Below are positions 24,489 through 32,897 of a DNA stretch of 64,000 bases, one piece after another. Location of the stretch: the NCBI RefSeq assembly GCF_036090055.1, contig NZ_CP107970.1, positions 4,156,501 to 4,220,500 on the forward strand. The letters are read 5' to 3'. A program made the position numbers and the translations under genes. Below the pieces are notes generated by a model. That model had not been told where the DNA came from, made no database searches, and saw only the letters and a list, made by a program, of their open reading frames with translations. Source of the stretch: Nocardioides sp. NBC_00368 (GTDB taxonomy: Bacteria; Actinomycetota; Actinomycetes; Propionibacteriales; Nocardioidaceae). How positions within the stretch are numbered: position 1 is the stretch's first letter; each line of letters starts with the position of its first letter.

Positions 24489-25397
24489 ATGAATCGCTCG
24501 GTCGACGTCCACCAGCACCTGTGGTCGCCGGCACTGGTCGAGGAGCTGCGCCGCCGACGGCGGCCTCCCTATCTCGACGGCTGGGTGCTGCATCTCGACG
24601 GCGAGCCGCCCTACCCTGTCGATCCCGCGGATCATGACCTCGCCGGTCGTGCGGCGCGGGAGGACGGGCTGGTGCTGCTGTCGCTCTCCAGCCCGCTGGG
24701 GATCGAGTCGCTCGTGCCGGACCAGTCCCGCCGGCTGCTGGACGCCTGGCACGGCTTCGCCGACGACCTCCCCGCCGACTACGGGCTCTGGGCGGCGCCC
24801 GGGCTCGTCGAGCCGGACCTCGACGATCTCGCGACGGTCCTGAAGAACGACCGCGTCCACGGCCTCCAGGTGCCGGCGACGGCCCTGGCGACCCCCTCCG
24901 CGCTCGAGGCCCTCGCGTCGGTGCTCGCCACTGCCGAGCAGGCCGACCTGCCCGTCCTCGTGCATCCCGGACCCGCCGACGCCACGACCGGCCACGTCGA
25001 GCTGCCCGGCTGGTGGCCCGCGCTGACCTCGTACGTCGCTCAGCAGAGCGCGGCGTGGCACTCCTGGCACGTCGCCGGCAGGTCGCTGCTCCCGAAGCTG
25101 CGGATCGCTTTCGTGGCGCTGGCCGGACTCGCGCCGCTCCACCACGAGCGCCTCGCTCAGCGCGGCGGGAGCTTCGGCGCGATCGACCGGCACGTCTACT
25201 ACGAGACCTCGTCCTACGGCACCCAGGCGATCGACGCGATGTCACGTGTCGTCGGAGTCGACCCGCTGGTCAACGGCTCGGACCGACCGTACGCCGAGCC
25301 GATCGACCCCGCGCTCGAGCCCGGCCTCGGCGAGGCCCTGAGCCGGGCGATCTTCGTCGCCAACCCGCACCACCTGCTCACCGGAGGAGACCGATGA
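24489..25397 (+). CDS. Amidohydrolase family metal-dependent hydrolase
   Basis: A 302-residue TIM-barrel hydrolase. DVHQHLW near the N-terminus is the HxH metal pair; a conserved histidine in VLVHPGP, the AGLAPLHHERL segment and the late aspartate in NGSDRPYAEP complete a plausible active site of the amidohydrolase_2 type. The substrate is unknown. Its stop overlaps the ATG of a cysteine dioxygenase-like gene (ATGA), so both probably act in one pathway. Confidence 0.85.
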   Translation: MNRSVDVHQHLWSPALVEELRRRRRPPYLDGWVLHLDGEPPYPVDPADHDLAGRAAREDGLVLLSLSSPLGIESLVPDQSRRLLDAWHGFADDLPADYGLWAAPGLVEPDLDDLATVLKNDRVHGLQVPATALATPSALEALASVLATAEQADLPVLVHPGPADATTGHVELPGWWPALTSYVAQQSAAWHSWHVAGRSLLPKLRIAFVALAGLAPLHHERLAQRGGSFGAIDRHVYYETSSYGTQAIDAMSRVVGVDPLVNGSDRPYAEPIDPALEPGLGEALSRAIFVANPHHLLTGGDR

Positions 25398-25927
25398 CCG
25401 TCACCGAACCGACCGTCGACACGGTGCTGAGCGCCGCGGACCTGCCCGCTCTGCCGGGCCGGGCCCTCACCCCCGGCGAGCTCCGCGCCTGGGTGGACGA
25501 GCTCGCCGCGCGCCCCGAGCTGTGGGAGCACCTGGTGCGCCACGACACCGGTGGGCGCCACTACGTCTCGCTCTACCGTGACAAGGACATCGACGTCTGG
25601 CTGCTGTGCTGGAACACCGTCGACGACACCGGCTGGCACGACCACGACATCTCCTCGGGCGCGGTCGCGGTGACGCACGGAGCGGTCGTCGAGCAGCAGC
25701 CGAGGTTCGGCGGCGAGCCCGCGCAGCGGGAGATCGGCGCGGGGCGCAGCTTCGGCTTCGGCCCCGACCACATCCACCGGATGAGCGGCGCGATCGACGG
25801 CTCGACCTCGATCCACGCCTACTCGCCCCCGCTGTGGCGGATGGGGCAGTACGCGATCAGCGACGACGGCGTCATGCGCCGTGTCTCGGTCTCCTACGCC
25901 GACGAGCTGCGTCCGCTGGAGGACTGA
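25394..25927 (+). CDS. Cysteine dioxygenase-like cupin
   Basis: A 177-residue cupin of the cysteine/thiol dioxygenase type, which oxidises a thiol to a sulfinic acid with O2. The iron ligands are probably His82 and His84 in GWHDHDIS and His126 in PDHIHRMS; Tyr143 (IHAYSPPL) matches the active-site tyrosine. Length is near the family norm. GGAGGAG precedes the ATG. Coupling to an amidohydrolase suggests catabolism of a sulfur-containing amide, an inference only. Confidence 0.85.
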   Translation: MTVTEPTVDTVLSAADLPALPGRALTPGELRAWVDELAARPELWEHLVRHDTGGRHYVSLYRDKDIDVWLLCWNTVDDTGWHDHDISSGAVAVTHGAVVEQQPRFGGEPAQREIGAGRSFGFGPDHIHRMSGAIDGSTSIHAYSPPLWRMGQYAISDDGVMRRVSVSYADELRPLED

Positions 25928-26208
25928 ACCGATTCCCGGTCGATCGCGATCATCCGGAATGCGGCGTACGTCGACGTCGTTGCGATCGAAGACGGATGCG
26001 GCGACATCTGGGGCGTCGTGTCCCGGTGGCGGACGAAGCGGGGCATCTGTGGCACATTTCAAGCATCGAGGACCGAGGGTCGTACGGCCAGGCAAACCGC
26101 AGTTTGACTATCCGTTTAATACCTTCTGTTCCTTTCGATGATCTGGCAGGGTGAAGATCTTGTGCAACGGCGTCCGCAGACGGCGAGTGACAGACAGGAG
26201 CGGTGGCT
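25928..26208. other. 281-bp intergenic region upstream of the osmoprotectant operon
   Basis: No gene or known riboswitch was recognised. The 3' half is relatively AT-rich (CAGTTTGACTATCCGTTTAA near 26100) and probably carries the operon promoter. TTGACT and TAATAC are present but only 7 bp apart, so they do not form a standard pair. The 5' half contains repeated GCGATC/GATCGC words without a clear hairpin. Confidence 0.4.
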
Positions 26209-27297
26209 GTGATCGAGTTCGAGGGCGTCACCAAACGCTATCCGGACGGCACAGTTGCCGTGAACGACCTCACCCTGACGGTGGAGACCGGTCAGATCAC
26301 CGTGTTCGTCGGGCCGTCGGGATGCGGCAAGACCACCGCGCTGCGGATGATCAACCGGATGATCGAGCCGACATCCGGCCGGATCCTGATCGACGGTGAC
26401 GACATCACCACCCGCCCGGAGGCGCAGCTGCGCCGGGAGATCGGCTACGTGATCCAGGGCGCCGGGCTCTTTCCGCACCGCACGGTCCTCGACAACGTAG
26501 CCACCGTCCCGATCCTGCAGGGCGTCTCCCGCCGGGACGCACGCACGAGCGCGCTCGAACTGCTCGAGCGGGTCGGGCTCTCGTCCGACCTCGGCAAGCG
26601 CTACCCCGCCCAGCTCTCCGGCGGCCAGCAGCAGCGTGTCGGCGTGGCCCGGGCGCTCGCGGCCGACCCGCCGGTGCTGCTCATGGACGAGCCGTTCTCT
26701 GCGGTCGACCCGGTCGTACGCGACGGCCTCCAGCAGGAGCTGCTCAGGCTCCAGGGCGAGCTCGGCAAGACGATCGTGCTGGTCACCCATGACATCGACG
26801 AGGCGATCCGGCTCGGTGACAAGGTCGCCGTCCTCGCGAACGGCGCCCGACCCGCCCAGTTCGCCCCTCCGGCCGACATCCTCGCCTCGCCCGCCGACGA
26901 CTTCGTGGCCTCGCTCGTCGGCCGCGACCGTGGCTTCCGCGGCCTCTCGTTCGCCGACGGGAACGAGATCGCGCTCAAGACCATCGACCACGGCGTCGAC
27001 GGGCTCACGCTCGAGGTCGACGCCGACGGCAGGCCGCTGGGCTGGCGGGGGCCGGACGGCCTCCTCCCGACCGAGGGCACCTTCCGCGACGGTGCGAACC
27101 TGCGTACGGTCGCGGATCTGGCCATCCTCTCGCCCGCGGGCGCCGCGGTGCGGGTCGATGCCGAAGGTCGCGCCGACGGCCTCCTCCTGCTGGAGGACCT
27201 GGCGGGCAACGTACGTTCCCAGCAGCGGGAGCGCCTGGCGGCCCTGGCCTCGTCCGCTTCGTCAGCTGTGCCGGCCTCGTCGGGGGAGGCAGGGTGA
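26209..27297 (+). CDS. Osmoprotectant (glycine betaine/choline-type) ABC transporter ATP-binding protein
   Basis: A 362-residue ATPase of the OpuCA/ProV type. Walker A GPSGCGKTTALRM, signature LSGGQQQRVGVARAL, Walker B VLLMDEPFSAVDP and the switch histidine in LVTHDIDEA are all present. A C-terminal extension of about 110 residues replaces canonical CBS domains. I chose GTG 26209 (MIEFEGVTKRYPDG) because it sits about 8 bp after AGGAGCG; GTG 26203 is too close. It is the first gene of a four-gene importer operon. Confidence 0.93.
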   Translation: MIEFEGVTKRYPDGTVAVNDLTLTVETGQITVFVGPSGCGKTTALRMINRMIEPTSGRILIDGDDITTRPEAQLRREIGYVIQGAGLFPHRTVLDNVATVPILQGVSRRDARTSALELLERVGLSSDLGKRYPAQLSGGQQQRVGVARALAADPPVLLMDEPFSAVDPVVRDGLQQELLRLQGELGKTIVLVTHDIDEAIRLGDKVAVLANGARPAQFAPPADILASPADDFVASLVGRDRGFRGLSFADGNEIALKTIDHGVDGLTLEVDADGRPLGWRGPDGLLPTEGTFRDGANLRTVADLAILSPAGAAVRVDAEGRADGLLLLEDLAGNVRSQQRERLAALASSASSAVPASSGEAG

Positions 27298-27950
27298 GCG
27301 GTCTCTGGAGCTACCTCGCCACCAACGGCGACGACGTTCTCACCGCGCTCGTCCAGCACATCTGGCTCGCCCTGCTGCCGGTGGCGATCGCCTTCGTGCT
27401 CTCGCTGCCCCTGGGCGCCCTGGTCCACCGCTACGTCCCGGTGCGCCACATCGCGCTCACCACCGGCAGCGTGGTCTACACGGTCCCGTCGCTGGCCCTG
27501 CTCCTGCTGCTCCCGGGTCTCCTCGGCACCAGCGTCCTCGACCCGCTCAACGTGGTCGTCGCGCTGACGCTCTACTCGCTCGCCCTGCTCGTCCGCACCA
27601 CCGCTGACGGTCTCGACGCGGTCGACCCCACCGTCCTGCAGGCCGCCACCGCGATGGGCTATCGACCCGTACGCCGCTGGTTCGCGGTCCAGCTCCCGCT
27701 CGCGATGCCGGTGATCATGACCGGCCTGCGGGTGGCGACCGTGGCCAACGTGAGCATGGTCAGCATCGCGGCGCTGGTCGGCATCGGCGGCCTGGGACAG
27801 CTCTTCACCCGAGGGTTCCAGCTGGGCTTCTACCTGCCGCCGATCGTGATCGGACTGGTCCTCTCGGTCACGCTCGCGGTCATCGCCGATGTCCTCATCG
27901 TCGCCCTCCAGCGCGGGCTCACCCCGTGGTCGCGGGCAGGTGCGCGATGA
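27294..27950 (+). CDS. Osmoprotectant ABC transporter permease 1
   Basis: A 218-residue inner-membrane permease of the OpuCB type with about five to six helices. The EAA-like loop is DPTVLQAATAMGYRPVRRW, followed by LPLAMPVIMTGLR and IAALVGIGGLGQL. The GTG start overlaps the ATPase stop (GTGA). It pairs with the next gene to form the translocation pore. Confidence 0.93.
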   Translation: MSGLWSYLATNGDDVLTALVQHIWLALLPVAIAFVLSLPLGALVHRYVPVRHIALTTGSVVYTVPSLALLLLLPGLLGTSVLDPLNVVVALTLYSLALLVRTTADGLDAVDPTVLQAATAMGYRPVRRWFAVQLPLAMPVIMTGLRVATVANVSMVSIAALVGIGGLGQLFTRGFQLGFYLPPIVIGLVLSVTLAVIADVLIVALQRGLTPWSRAGAR

Positions 27951-28666
27951 CGCTCGACTACCTGCTCGACGCCGCCAACTGGTCGCTGACCAGCCCCGAC
28001 GGCTTCCCTCAGCGCATCCTCGAACATCTCGGCTACACCTTCCTCGCGCTGGCGATCGCGACCGCGATCGCCTTTCCGATCGGCCTGCTGATCGGCCACA
28101 CCGGACGCGGCGCGCTGATCGCCGTCAACCTCGGCAACGCCGGCCGCGCGCTGCCGACCCTCGGCGTGCTCATGCTCGCGCTCGCGCTCGTCGGGATCGG
28201 CCTGGTCCCGGTCACGATCGCCCTGGTCGTACTCGCCATCCCGCCCATCCTCGCCACCACGTACGCCGGCGTCCGCGCCGTCGCCGACACGACCGTCGAC
28301 GCGGCGCGAGGTGTGGGCATGACCGAGACCCAGATCGCCTGGCGGGTCGAGGTCCCGATCGCGCTGCCGATCATCATCGGCGGCCTCCGCAACGCGTCGC
28401 TCCAGGTGGTCTCGACCGCGACCATCGCCGCGTACGCAGGTCTCGGCGGCCTCGGCCGCTATCTCTTCGACGGCTTGGCCACGCTCAAGTACGACCAGGT
28501 GGTCGCCGGCGCGATCGTGCTCGCCGTGCTCGCCGTCGGGATCGACCTCGCGTTCGCGGGGACGCAACGCCTCCTGGTGTCCCCTGGCGTGAACGGCCGC
28601 GGCGCCGGCAACCGCCCCACCACCGTCCGCCCAGCCGGCCAACCCGCTGGCGAACCCGCCGGCTGA
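27947..28666 (+). CDS. Osmoprotectant ABC transporter permease 2
   Basis: A 239-residue OpuCD-type permease. The EAA-like loop is DAARGVGMTETQIAWRVEVP, followed by LPIIIGGLRN and IAAYAGLGGLGRYL. The ATG overlaps the stop of permease 1. The last 25 residues are proline- and glycine-rich (AGNRPTTVRPAGQPAGEPAG), a disordered cytoplasmic tail not usual in the family. Confidence 0.93.
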   Translation: MTLDYLLDAANWSLTSPDGFPQRILEHLGYTFLALAIATAIAFPIGLLIGHTGRGALIAVNLGNAGRALPTLGVLMLALALVGIGLVPVTIALVVLAIPPILATTYAGVRAVADTTVDAARGVGMTETQIAWRVEVPIALPIIIGGLRNASLQVVSTATIAAYAGLGGLGRYLFDGLATLKYDQVVAGAIVLAVLAVGIDLAFAGTQRLLVSPGVNGRGAGNRPTTVRPAGQPAGEPAG

Positions 28667-28695
28667 TCAACCCCAGCAACCCGAGAGGTATCTCC

Positions 28696-29622
28696 ATGTC
28701 CCGCCGAATCCGCACCACCGCGTACCTGTTCGCGACGCTCGCCGTGGCAGGCACTCTGACCGCCTGCGGCGGTGACCCGCTCGACTCCGGATCCGACTCC
28801 GATTCGGGCGACGACAAGGTCGTCGTCGGCTCTGCCAACTTCCCCGAGAGCGAGCTGCTGATGGAGATGTACGCCCAGGCTCTCGAGGCCGAGGGCGTCG
28901 AGGTCGAGACCAAGCCCAACATCGGTTCCCGCGAGGTCTACATGGAGGCCTTCAAGAGCGGTGACATCGACCTGCTGCCGGAGTACAACGGCGGCCTGCT
29001 GTCCTACCTGACCGAGGGCAACCTGCCGGAGAACGTCTCCGCCCCCGACGACGTCTACACCGCACTCCAGGACGTGCTCCCGGAGGGCAGCCAGACGCTG
29101 CCGCAGTCGGCCGCAGAGGACAAGGACTCGCTGACGGTGACCAAGGAGACCGCCGAGAAGTACTCGCTGACCAGCATCGAGGACCTCGCTCCGGTGGCCA
29201 AGGACCTCACCCTCGGTGCCAGCCCGGAGTTCGAGGAGCGTCCCCAGGGCATCCCCGGCCTGGAGAAGGTCTACGGCGTCACCTTCAAGTCCGTCACCCC
29301 GACCGACCCCGGCGGCCCGCTGACCATCGCGGCCCTGAAGAAGGGCTCCGTCGACGTCGCCAACGTGTTCACGACCGACTCGGCGATCCCGACCAACGAC
29401 TGGGTCGTCCTGGAGGACCCGAAGAACCTCTTCCTCGCCCAGAACATCGTCCCGCTGATCCGCTCCGAGGCGCTCAGCGACGACGCCGAGAGCGCACTCA
29501 ACGCTGTCTCGGAGGCTCTGACCACCGACAACCTCACCGAGGCCCTCGCGAAGGTCCAGGTCGACAAGGCCGACCCGGCCACGGTCGCCAAGGAGTTCCT
29601 CGCCGACAACGGCGTCAACTGA
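28696..29622 (+). CDS. Osmoprotectant ABC transporter substrate-binding lipoprotein
   Basis: A 308-residue lipoprotein. The lipobox LTAC places the lipidated cysteine at residue 24, followed by a Ser/Asp-rich linker. The OpuAC-type domain starts VVVGSANFPESELLMEMYAQ and includes LLPEYNGGLLSYL and VNVFTTDSAIP-like VANVFTTDSAIP. It captures quaternary amines such as glycine betaine or choline outside the membrane and delivers them to the permeases. It ends the operon before a strong hairpin. Confidence 0.94.
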   Translation: MSRRIRTTAYLFATLAVAGTLTACGGDPLDSGSDSDSGDDKVVVGSANFPESELLMEMYAQALEAEGVEVETKPNIGSREVYMEAFKSGDIDLLPEYNGGLLSYLTEGNLPENVSAPDDVYTALQDVLPEGSQTLPQSAAEDKDSLTVTKETAEKYSLTSIEDLAPVAKDLTLGASPEFEERPQGIPGLEKVYGVTFKSVTPTDPGGPLTIAALKKGSVDVANVFTTDSAIPTNDWVVLEDPKNLFLAQNIVPLIRSEALSDDAESALNAVSEALTTDNLTEALAKVQVDKADPATVAKEFLADNGVN

Positions 29623-29627
29623 CCCTT

Positions 29628-29665
29628 CTGCTCGCCTACCTCAGTCCGCTGCGGTAGGCGAGCAG
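29628..29665. terminator. Hairpin terminator between the Opu operon and tetR
   Basis: A perfect 13-bp stem (29628-29640 with 29653-29665) around a 12-nt loop. It lies 6 bp after the binding-protein stop and contains the last codons and stop of the convergent tetR gene, so one structure would terminate both transcripts. Confidence 0.75.
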
Positions 29666-30199
29666 TCCTTCGAGGCCGCGCAGGAAGGTCTCGCAGACCG
29701 GCGCCGGATCGGTCAGGCATCCGGCGGCCATGGCTCCGTCACGCAGCATCACGAAGTGGCGGCCGGCGAACTCCGAGTCGGGCTTCCCCGTCTTGGAGAA
29801 GAGCTCGGTGATCGTGCCCAGGAACCACTCCCGGTGTCGGAGCACCGCCTGATGAACCACGTGCTCCGGGTCCGGATACTCGGCCGCGGCGTTGAGGAAC
29901 GCGCAGCCCCTGAACCCCTCGCTCCGGATGTCGTCCGTGATCGACCGGCCTACGGTCCGGATGAGGTCGTCAGGGTCCGTCACCTCCGCACGGGCCGCGT
30001 CCACGCGCGCCCGGATCGCCTCGTCGGCCTGCGTCAGGTACGCCACGACGAGCTCGTCCTTGCTCCGGAAGTGGCGGTAGAGCGTCGCCCGCGTGACGCT
30101 CGCCTCGGCGATCACGCGATCGACTCCGACCGAGTGCAGACCCTCGGTGTAGAAGAGCCGACTCGCCGTGCTCAGCAGTCGATCCCGGGCCTCAGACAT
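29636..30199 (-). CDS. TetR family transcriptional regulator
   Basis: A 187-residue TetR regulator. Its helix-turn-helix lies at about residues 25-50 (VIAEASVTRATLYRHFRSKDELV). The C-terminal half has FRGCAFLNAAAEYPDPEH, typical of a common actinobacterial subgroup. GAGAGAGGG precedes the ATG. It is divergent from a DUF308-like membrane gene, with two similar palindromes in between that are likely operators. Its 3' end overlaps the Opu terminator. Confidence 0.9.
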   Translation of the reverse strand: MSEARDRLLSTASRLFYTEGLHSVGVDRVIAEASVTRATLYRHFRSKDELVVAYLTQADEAIRARVDAARAEVTDPDDLIRTVGRSITDDIRSEGFRGCAFLNAAAEYPDPEHVVHQAVLRHREWFLGTITELFSKTGKPDSEFAGRHFVMLRDGAMAAGCLTDPAPVCETFLRGLEGLLAYRSGLR

Positions 30200-30238
30200 C
30201 CGTCATCCCTCTCTCTCGTTGCCTCGACGGTAGCAGAC

Positions 30239-30307
30239 AGAACGATCGGTCTTGCATTGTCGGAACGGGCCGTGCCAGACTGTCGAACCAGGTAGAACGA
30301 CCGTTCT
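30239..30307. promoter_or_regulatory. Twin TetR operators
   Basis: Two related 14-bp palindromic sites, AGAACGATCGGTCT (30239-30252) and AGAACGACCGTTCT (30294-30307), lie 41 bp apart in the region between the divergent tetR and DUF308-like genes. Each is followed within a few bases by TCTTGCA or CTTGCA. The arrangement suggests one operator per promoter. Confidence 0.75.
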
Positions 30308-30336
30308 GTCTTGCACTGGTCCGAGAAAGGGATCCG

Positions 30337-30909
30337 ATGTCCACCTCCGTAGAGGCCGGCCGTTCCGGCACACTGAACACCCCGTCCGGCGGACTGCCGA
30401 AGCTCTACCTCGTCCGCTTCGGGTTCGCGATCGTGTGGGCGGTGCTGATCGCCCTCACCGCGTCGACGCTCGGCCCGGTGAGCATCGCGCTCCTGGTGAT
30501 CTATCCGCTCTTCGACGTGGCGGCAGCCGTGGTCGACTTCCGCACCTCGGGCGCCAGCGGTCCGCGCGTCCTGCTCTACGTCAACATGGCGCTCAGCCTG
30601 CTCACCGCCGTCGGCGTCGCCGTCGCGGCCACCTCAGGCATCCCGGGCATCCTCCGCGTGTGGGGCGCCTGGGCCATCACCGCCGGCCTTGTCCAGCTGT
30701 TCGTCGCGGTGCGGCGCTACCGGCTCGGTGGCCAGTGGGCGATGATCCTCAGCGGCGGCATCTCGACCTTCGCCGGGACCGGATTCATCTTGATGGCCGC
30801 CGGCCCCGACGCGTCGCTCACCGGCCTGGCCGGATATGCCACGCTGGGCGGCATCTTCTTCCTCATCTCTGCCGTTCGCCTGCGCCGGCGCGCCGGTAAG
30901 GTCGACTGA
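30337..30909 (+). CDS. DUF308-like (HdeD-type) membrane protein
   Basis: A 190-residue protein with about six transmembrane helices after a short polar N-terminus. Helix pairs such as IALLVIYPLFDVAAAVVDF and RVWGAWAITAGLVQLFVAVRRYR resemble the HdeD/DUF308 family, whose molecular role is unclear. GAAAGGGATCCG precedes the ATG. The divergent TetR probably controls it, together with the oxidoreductase one base downstream. Confidence 0.8.
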   Translation: MSTSVEAGRSGTLNTPSGGLPKLYLVRFGFAIVWAVLIALTASTLGPVSIALLVIYPLFDVAAAVVDFRTSGASGPRVLLYVNMALSLLTAVGVAVAATSGIPGILRVWGAWAITAGLVQLFVAVRRYRLGGQWAMILSGGISTFAGTGFILMAAGPDASLTGLAGYATLGGIFFLISAVRLRRRAGKVD

Positions 30910-30910
30910 C

Positions 30911-32365
30911 ATGACGAGCACCAGCCGAAACCTCACCGTCGACGTCATCGTCGTCGGCGCCGGGCCCACGGGCGAGAACGTTGCCGACCGCGTGGTGCAG
31001 GGCGGCCTGACCGCTGCCATCGTCGAGAGCGAGCTCGTCGGCGGCGAGTGCTCCTACTGGGCCTGCATGCCGACGAAGGCGCTGCTCCGGGACGCGGCGG
31101 CGCTGCGCGCCGCCCAGGCGCTTCCGGCCGCCGGCAAGGCGGTCACCGGCACGCTCGACCCGGCCGCCGTGTTCGCCCGGCGCGACGAGTTCGCAGCCAA
31201 CTGGGACGACTCGGGCCAGGTCGAGTGGCTGACCGGCGCCGGGATCACGCTGGTGCGCGGGCACGGGCGGATCACCGGTCCCCGTGCCGTCACGGTCACC
31301 GCCGCCGACGGCACCACCACCGACCTCCAGGCCCGTCACGCGGTGGTGATCGCCACCGGCAGCTCCGCCCTCATCCCGCCGATCCCAGGGCTCGCCGACG
31401 CCTCACCCTGGACCAACCGCGAGGCCGCCGGGGCCACGTCCGTCCCCGGCCGCCTGGCGATCATCGGCGGCGGTGTGGTCGGCGCCGAGATGGCGACGGC
31501 CTTCAGCGCGCTCGGGTCGCAGGTCACCCTCATCTCGCGCACCCGGCTCCTGCCGGGAGTCGAGAAGTTCGCGGGTGAGCAGGTGGCCGATGCGCTCCGG
31601 ACGTACGGGGTCACGCTGCATCTGGACGCGGGCGCGGACGAGGTCCGACGCGACGACGCCGGTGAGGTGCACCTGACACTCTCGGACGGGACCGAGGTCA
31701 CGGCGGACGAGGTCCTCGTCGCGACCGGTCGGGTCCCGAACACCAAGGACCTCGGTCTGGAGCACGTCGGCCTCGAGCCAGGCAGCTGGCTCGATGTCGA
31801 CGAGGCCCTGGCCGTGGTCGACGACGATGGGCCGATCGAGGGCGGCTGGCTCTACGCCGCCGGTGACGTCAACCATCGGGCGCTGCTGACCCACCACGGG
31901 AAGTACCAGGCCCGCGCCCTCGGCGACCTGATCGCGGCCAAGGCCCGCGGCGAGGAGCCCGACCTGACAACGTGGGGGCGTCACGCCGCCACCGCCGACG
32001 AGCGCGCCACGACCCAGGTGATCTTCACCGACCCCGAGGTCGTCGCCGTCGGACACTCCGCCGAGTCGGCCGAGGCGGCCGGCATCGAGGTCGGCGTCGT
32101 CGACTACGACCTCGGCTCGGTCGCCGGTGCATCACTGCACGCCGACGGCTACCGCGGCAAGGCGCGGATGGTCATCGACGAGCAGCGCAAGACCCTGGTC
32201 GGCTTCACCGCCGTCGGACCCGACACCGCGGAGCTCCTGCACGCCGCCACGATCGCGGTCGTCGGCGAGGTCCCCCTCGACCGGCTCTGGCACGCGGTCC
32301 CCGCCTACCCGACCGTCAGCGAGATCTGGCTCCGCCTGCTCGAGACCGCGGGGCGCGACCGCTAG
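30911..32365 (+). CDS. Pyridine nucleotide-disulfide oxidoreductase (dihydrolipoyl dehydrogenase/mercuric reductase-like)
   Basis: A 484-residue FAD flavoprotein. FAD motif VIVVGAGPTGENVADR, redox-active pair in GGECSYWACMPTKALL (CxxxxC), NAD(P) motif AIIGGGVVGAEMATAF, second FAD motif LYAAGDVN and a C-terminal dimerisation domain with HAVPAYPTVSEIW. The usual HxxP...E active-site partner is present in altered spacing. It transfers electrons between NAD(P)H and an unknown disulfide, quinone or metal. It is cotranscribed with the DUF308-like gene and ends in a strong hairpin. Confidence 0.92.
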   Translation: MTSTSRNLTVDVIVVGAGPTGENVADRVVQGGLTAAIVESELVGGECSYWACMPTKALLRDAAALRAAQALPAAGKAVTGTLDPAAVFARRDEFAANWDDSGQVEWLTGAGITLVRGHGRITGPRAVTVTAADGTTTDLQARHAVVIATGSSALIPPIPGLADASPWTNREAAGATSVPGRLAIIGGGVVGAEMATAFSALGSQVTLISRTRLLPGVEKFAGEQVADALRTYGVTLHLDAGADEVRRDDAGEVHLTLSDGTEVTADEVLVATGRVPNTKDLGLEHVGLEPGSWLDVDEALAVVDDDGPIEGGWLYAAGDVNHRALLTHHGKYQARALGDLIAAKARGEEPDLTTWGRHAATADERATTQVIFTDPEVVAVGHSAESAEAAGIEVGVVDYDLGSVAGASLHADGYRGKARMVIDEQRKTLVGFTAVGPDTAELLHAATIAVVGEVPLDRLWHAVPAYPTVSEIWLRLLETAGRDR

Positions 32366-32372
32366 AGCAGGG

Positions 32373-32410
32373 GCGGGCCGCGGCCGTCGTCATCGACGGC
32401 CGCGGCCCGC
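32373..32410 (+). terminator. Hairpin terminator after the oxidoreductase
   Basis: A perfect 17-bp GC-rich stem (32373-32389 with 32394-32410) around TCAT, starting 7 bp after the stop codon. It lacks a T-tract, as is common in actinobacteria. Confidence 0.75.
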
Positions 32411-32425
32411 TCATCGGTCGGCTGC

Positions 32426-32880
32426 TCAGCCGCCCGGTTGGGTGACTCCGTTGACCGTCAGGGTGTAGCGCGCCGGGTCGGACGCGCTCTCCGTCGGGTC
32501 GTCGAACATCACGATCGCCGCCACGGTCTCGGCGGTGTCACCGATCACGGCGTCGAGCGCGGCACCACCGAGGCTGCCGTCGAACGACTCGTCCAGCGCG
32601 AGGGTGTGCACCCACGCGGGCGAGCCCGCCGGGCCGTACGCCACCAGCTGGACCGTCCAGCCCTCGACCGGTGTCGGGTTGACCTGCGACATCGACTGCC
32701 AGCCGTCCAGCGTGTGGCTGGGCAGCGCGGTGCCGCCCACGGCGATGTTGCGCACCCAGAAGCCGGACTCGTCGACCCCGGGGTCGGTGATGTAACGGAA
32801 CGCCTGTCGGTGACCTCGGTCAGCCCGAGCTCGTTGCGGCAGTCACCGGCCGGGAACGCCCGGTCGTCGGCGACCCTATT
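32426..32880 (-). pseudogene. Remnant of an exported protein gene (C-terminal part, 5' frame disrupted)
   Basis: From about 32805 down to 32426 a good open frame encodes FRYITDPGVDESGFWVRNIAVGG... and ends PARYTLTVNGVTQPGG. This has the beta-sandwich character of C-terminal regions of large secreted proteins such as M6/immune-inhibitor-like peptidases. Further upstream the protein-like sequence (AFPAGDCRNELGLTEV) lies in another frame, and no start with a ribosome-binding site or signal peptide is present. I read it as a truncated, frameshifted leftover. A GTG at 32755 could still start a 109-residue protein. Confidence 0.5.
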
Positions 32881-32897
32881 CACGCGTGAGGAACACG

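Noticed and set aside
26100..26125. TTGACT...TAATAC as a sigma70 promoter for the Opu operon
   Set aside because: The hexamers are only 7 bp apart, far too short for a -35/-10 pair.
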